A stretch of DNA of 64,000 bases from Peribacillus sp. FSL P2-0133 (GTDB lineage: Bacteria > Bacillota > Bacilli > Bacillales > DSM-1321). The notes below the pieces were generated by a model. That model ran no database searches. It worked only from the letters and a program-made list of their open reading frames with translations, and was not told the DNA's origin. Positions 62,155-64,000 of this stretch are shown here, piece by piece. Position numbers and translations under genes: made by a program. Each line of letters starts with the position of its first letter. Position 1 is the stretch's first letter. The stretch spans positions 2,354,001 through 2,418,000 of the forward strand of contig NZ_CP150254.1 in the NCBI RefSeq assembly GCF_037975445.1. The letters are read 5' to 3'.

Positions 62155-63435
62155 ATGTTACAAGGTCAAAAAAGATGGTTGTACATTGCGATTCCTATTT
62201 TTTTCTTCTGGTTTTTCGGCCAGATTGATAAAGTAGGTATCTCTGTTATCCAAACCGATCCGGGATTTTTAAGTGATCTTGGTTTAACTGGCCCGGATAA
62301 AAATGCAAAAATTGGCTTGATCTCCTTTATATTCATGATTTCATACTCCTGTTCCAACATTTTTTGGGGAGTTATTATCGACAAGTTAGGGGCACGGAAA
62401 ACAGCAGTTTTAGGTTTACTGGTATGGACAGCGACAATGGTCATGGGAGGGCTGTCCACTTCATACGAAATGTTTTTAATTAGTAGAGTCATCCTCGGAA
62501 TTGGGGAAGGTATGATGATCCCGATATCGGGTAAATTCATTTCGAATTGGTTTAATAAACGAGAGCTTGGAAGGGCACAGTCATTCTGGATTACTGGAAA
62601 CTACCTTGGCCCGGCAGTGGGTACCGTTATGCTCATTCTAATTATTTCAACGTTTCATTGGCAGGCCGCGTTCTTTGCTCTCGCCGCCTTTAACTTGTTT
62701 ATAAATATTCCAATGTTCCTGTTTTTGACTCGTAATACGCCAGAAGAACATCCACGCATGAGTAATGAAGAAGTCTCCTATATTCGCCAAAAAGACGAAG
62801 CGGATGATGTTCAGTCGAAGCAATTCTTCGCAAAGGATTATCGTTATTGGGTTGTTTGGTTCGGCAATTTGATGTCGTCCTTTCTTTTCTTTGGAATCAG
62901 TATTTGGTTGCCTACATATCTCGTTGAAGCCAAAGGCTTTGAAAGGGAAGCAATGACTGGCATTACTTCATTATCGTGGCTATTCGCGCTTGGATTTGTC
63001 CTAGCTGGCGGATTTCTGGCGGACAAAACGAAGCGCCCGAGTTTGCTTGCGACCATTCTGTTCATACTAACAGCTGTATTTTTGACAATCGCTGTCATTA
63101 CACCGAATCCTATTTTTGCCGGCGTTTCCATGGGGCTTGCAATGGGAACTCAGGGTGGAATGTTCCATCTAACCAATTTCTTCATCATCAAATTTTCAAC
63201 ACCTGAAACAGCGGGCCGCGCAGCCGGTTTAATGGGATTCACAAATATTATGGGTGGATTTTCAAGCTATATTATGGGGTGGAGCCGCGATTTGTCCGGC
63301 GGTGATTTTGGTCCCTCGATTGCCATGCTGATCGTAGCAGCCACTCTTGGGTTTGTTGCGTACTTGTTTATGATTAAACAAGAAGTTGCTGAATATCACC
63401 TAAGTAATACGACAGGAAACAAACTAACTTTATAG
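62155..63435 (+). CDS. MFS transporter, ACS type
   Basis: A 426-residue 12-helix carrier: PIFFFWFFGQIDKVGISVIQ at helix 1, IDKLGARKTAVLG loop, SRVILGIGEGMMIPISGKFI helix 4 signature, and a central TRNTPEEHPRMSNEEVSYIR loop as in ACS symporters. AAGGGGG precedes the ATG. Likely imports an organic anion used by the SDR gene downstream and perhaps the DapB-like enzyme upstream. A 16-bp hairpin separates it from the SDR gene. Confidence 0.87.
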   Translation: MLQGQKRWLYIAIPIFFFWFFGQIDKVGISVIQTDPGFLSDLGLTGPDKNAKIGLISFIFMISYSCSNIFWGVIIDKLGARKTAVLGLLVWTATMVMGGLSTSYEMFLISRVILGIGEGMMIPISGKFISNWFNKRELGRAQSFWITGNYLGPAVGTVMLILIISTFHWQAAFFALAAFNLFINIPMFLFLTRNTPEEHPRMSNEEVSYIRQKDEADDVQSKQFFAKDYRYWVVWFGNLMSSFLFFGISIWLPTYLVEAKGFEREAMTGITSLSWLFALGFVLAGGFLADKTKRPSLLATILFILTAVFLTIAVITPNPIFAGVSMGLAMGTQGGMFHLTNFFIIKFSTPETAGRAAGLMGFTNIMGGFSSYIMGWSRDLSGGDFGPSIAMLIVAATLGFVAYLFMIKQEVAEYHLSNTTGNKLTL

Positions 63436-63470
63436 AGAGCAAAAAGTTAATATAATACGTTTTTTAGTAG

Positions 63471-63513
63471 GGTTTCTCAGTAAGAAGGGGCGCTGGATTC
63501 TTACTGAGAAACC
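63471..63513. terminator. Hairpin after the MFS gene
   Basis: GGTTTCTCAGTAAGAA and its complement, perfect 16-bp arms with an 11-base loop; no T-run, so its ending activity is uncertain. Confidence 0.5.
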
Positions 63514-63675
63514 ACAATAAAATCTTGAATACTCATTGACGAGTACATAGGAGTAAGGATAACCACAGATTGATAGAAAACAAGTAATGTTTTCCCGAAC
63601 GATGGCTTCAGTTTTTTTATAGCTTACATTGACAATAAAGCGATTACATTTTAGAATTGTTTATATAAAAAAACA

Positions 63676-63695
63676 CTGTTTTGTATACAAAACAG
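63676..63695. promoter_or_regulatory. Perfect 20-bp palindrome upstream of the SDR gene
   Basis: CTGTTTTGTATACAAAACAG. The TTGTATACAA core is typical of operators of FadR/FCD-type GntR regulators. It lies 109 bases before the SDR start; no such regulator is encoded in this window. Confidence 0.55.
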
Positions 63696-63804
63696 AATAT
63701 GATCATTATTAAAAAATATGTGCTCGCTTACAAGACCTTATACTTGAATGGATCTTTGGATAACCATTCATCACGGTTGAAAGATAACAGAAGGGGTGGA
63801 GACA

Positions 63805-64000
63805 ATGGGCATGGCCTTAAAAGATAAAGTCGTATTGATTACAGGGGGAGCTTCTGGAATAGGAGAGGCTGTCACACGCCGTTTTATACAAGAAGGAGCA
63901 AAAGTGAGTATTATCGGCCGCTCTATAGACACGTTGGCGAAAATGAAAGAAGAATTTGGTGAAAATATCCTTACTTATCAGGGAGATGTAAGCAAATACG
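63805..64000 (+). CDS. Short-chain dehydrogenase/reductase (SDR), 3' end outside window
   Basis: The first 65 residues of an SDR: KDKVVLITGGASGIGEAVTR holds the TGGxSGIG cofactor motif, and GRSIDTLAKMKEEFG follows with YQGDVSKY, the usual NxxD/GDVS strand. AAGGGGTGG lies before the ATG. The active-site YxxxK is beyond the edge. The first gene of a transcript that continues to the right. Confidence 0.88.
   Translation, partial: MGMALKDKVVLITGGASGIGEAVTRRFIQEGAKVSIIGRSIDTLAKMKEEFGENILTYQGDVSKY

Noticed and set aside
1..64000. CRISPR arrays, tRNA or rRNA genes, intact insertion sequences, prophage
   Set aside because: No regularly spaced repeats, cloverleaf-type gene, intact transposase or phage structural gene was noticed on either strand.

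Overview
The window looks like chromosome from an aerobic, spore-forming-type Bacillaceae (Bacillus or Peribacillus-like). The evidence is AGGAGG ribosome binding sites, frequent TTG and GTG starts, AT-rich DNA, and close likeness of many products to Bacillus subtilis proteins (BkdAA/BkdAB, YuiD, MhqO/MhqN, YdfC/YdfD, YitY, HutU/HutI, YcsF/YcsG/YcsI/KipI/KipA). No rRNA, tRNA, CRISPR array, intact insertion sequence or phage was seen. The species cannot be fixed by reading alone.

Layout. 1-9.1 kb: mixed accessory genes (a GntR/UTRA regulator cut by the window edge, a YuiD-like protein, an erythromycin esterase, a broken metallo-beta-lactamase-fold gene, a GNAT enzyme, a MarR regulator with its probable operator) and a MarR-controlled heterodimeric ABC exporter. 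9.5-11.6 kb: an orphan pair of branched-chain 2-oxoacid dehydrogenase E1 subunits. 12.1-18.9 kb: a sigma-54 activator followed by an acyl-CoA synthetase, enoyl-CoA hydratase, GntP-type permease and MaoC hydratase, with a -24/-12 promoter and palindromes. 19.6-29.1 kb: DMT exporters, a quinone/electrophile-response pair (MhqO, MhqN) under MhqR-like boxes, a MocR regulator, and a TetR/YitY/half-size MFS group.

29.6-42.9 kb is a catabolic region centred on histidine-type chemistry. It holds MFS carriers, an AraC regulator with a degenerate receiver, hutU-hutI, a decayed second copy of hutI, and a HutH homologue from which the MIO-forming Ala-Ser-Gly is exactly missing, followed by a sarcosine-oxidase-family enzyme. 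43.3-48 kb is a 5-oxoprolinase operon (pxpA, ycsG, ycsI, pxpB, pxpC).

48.7-59.2 kb is the most coherent and unusual system. A NasC/NarB-type molybdenum nitrate reductase is encoded with a four-cluster ferredoxin, a Tat-exported Rieske protein, a cytochrome b, three small unknown proteins and a NarK transporter fused to a PAS domain. These are followed by a sensorless histidine kinase, a NarL-type response regulator, a NreA-like GAF protein and a multi-PAS histidine kinase. NreC-like palindromes lie upstream of the first gene. Together they suggest quinol-linked nitrate reduction by a Nas-type enzyme under nitrate sensing. 59.4-64 kb: an IclR regulator, a DapB-like dehydrogenase, another MFS carrier and the start of an SDR gene, the last two preceded by related palindromes.

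Functional calls rest on reading motifs by eye; no database search or alignment program was run.
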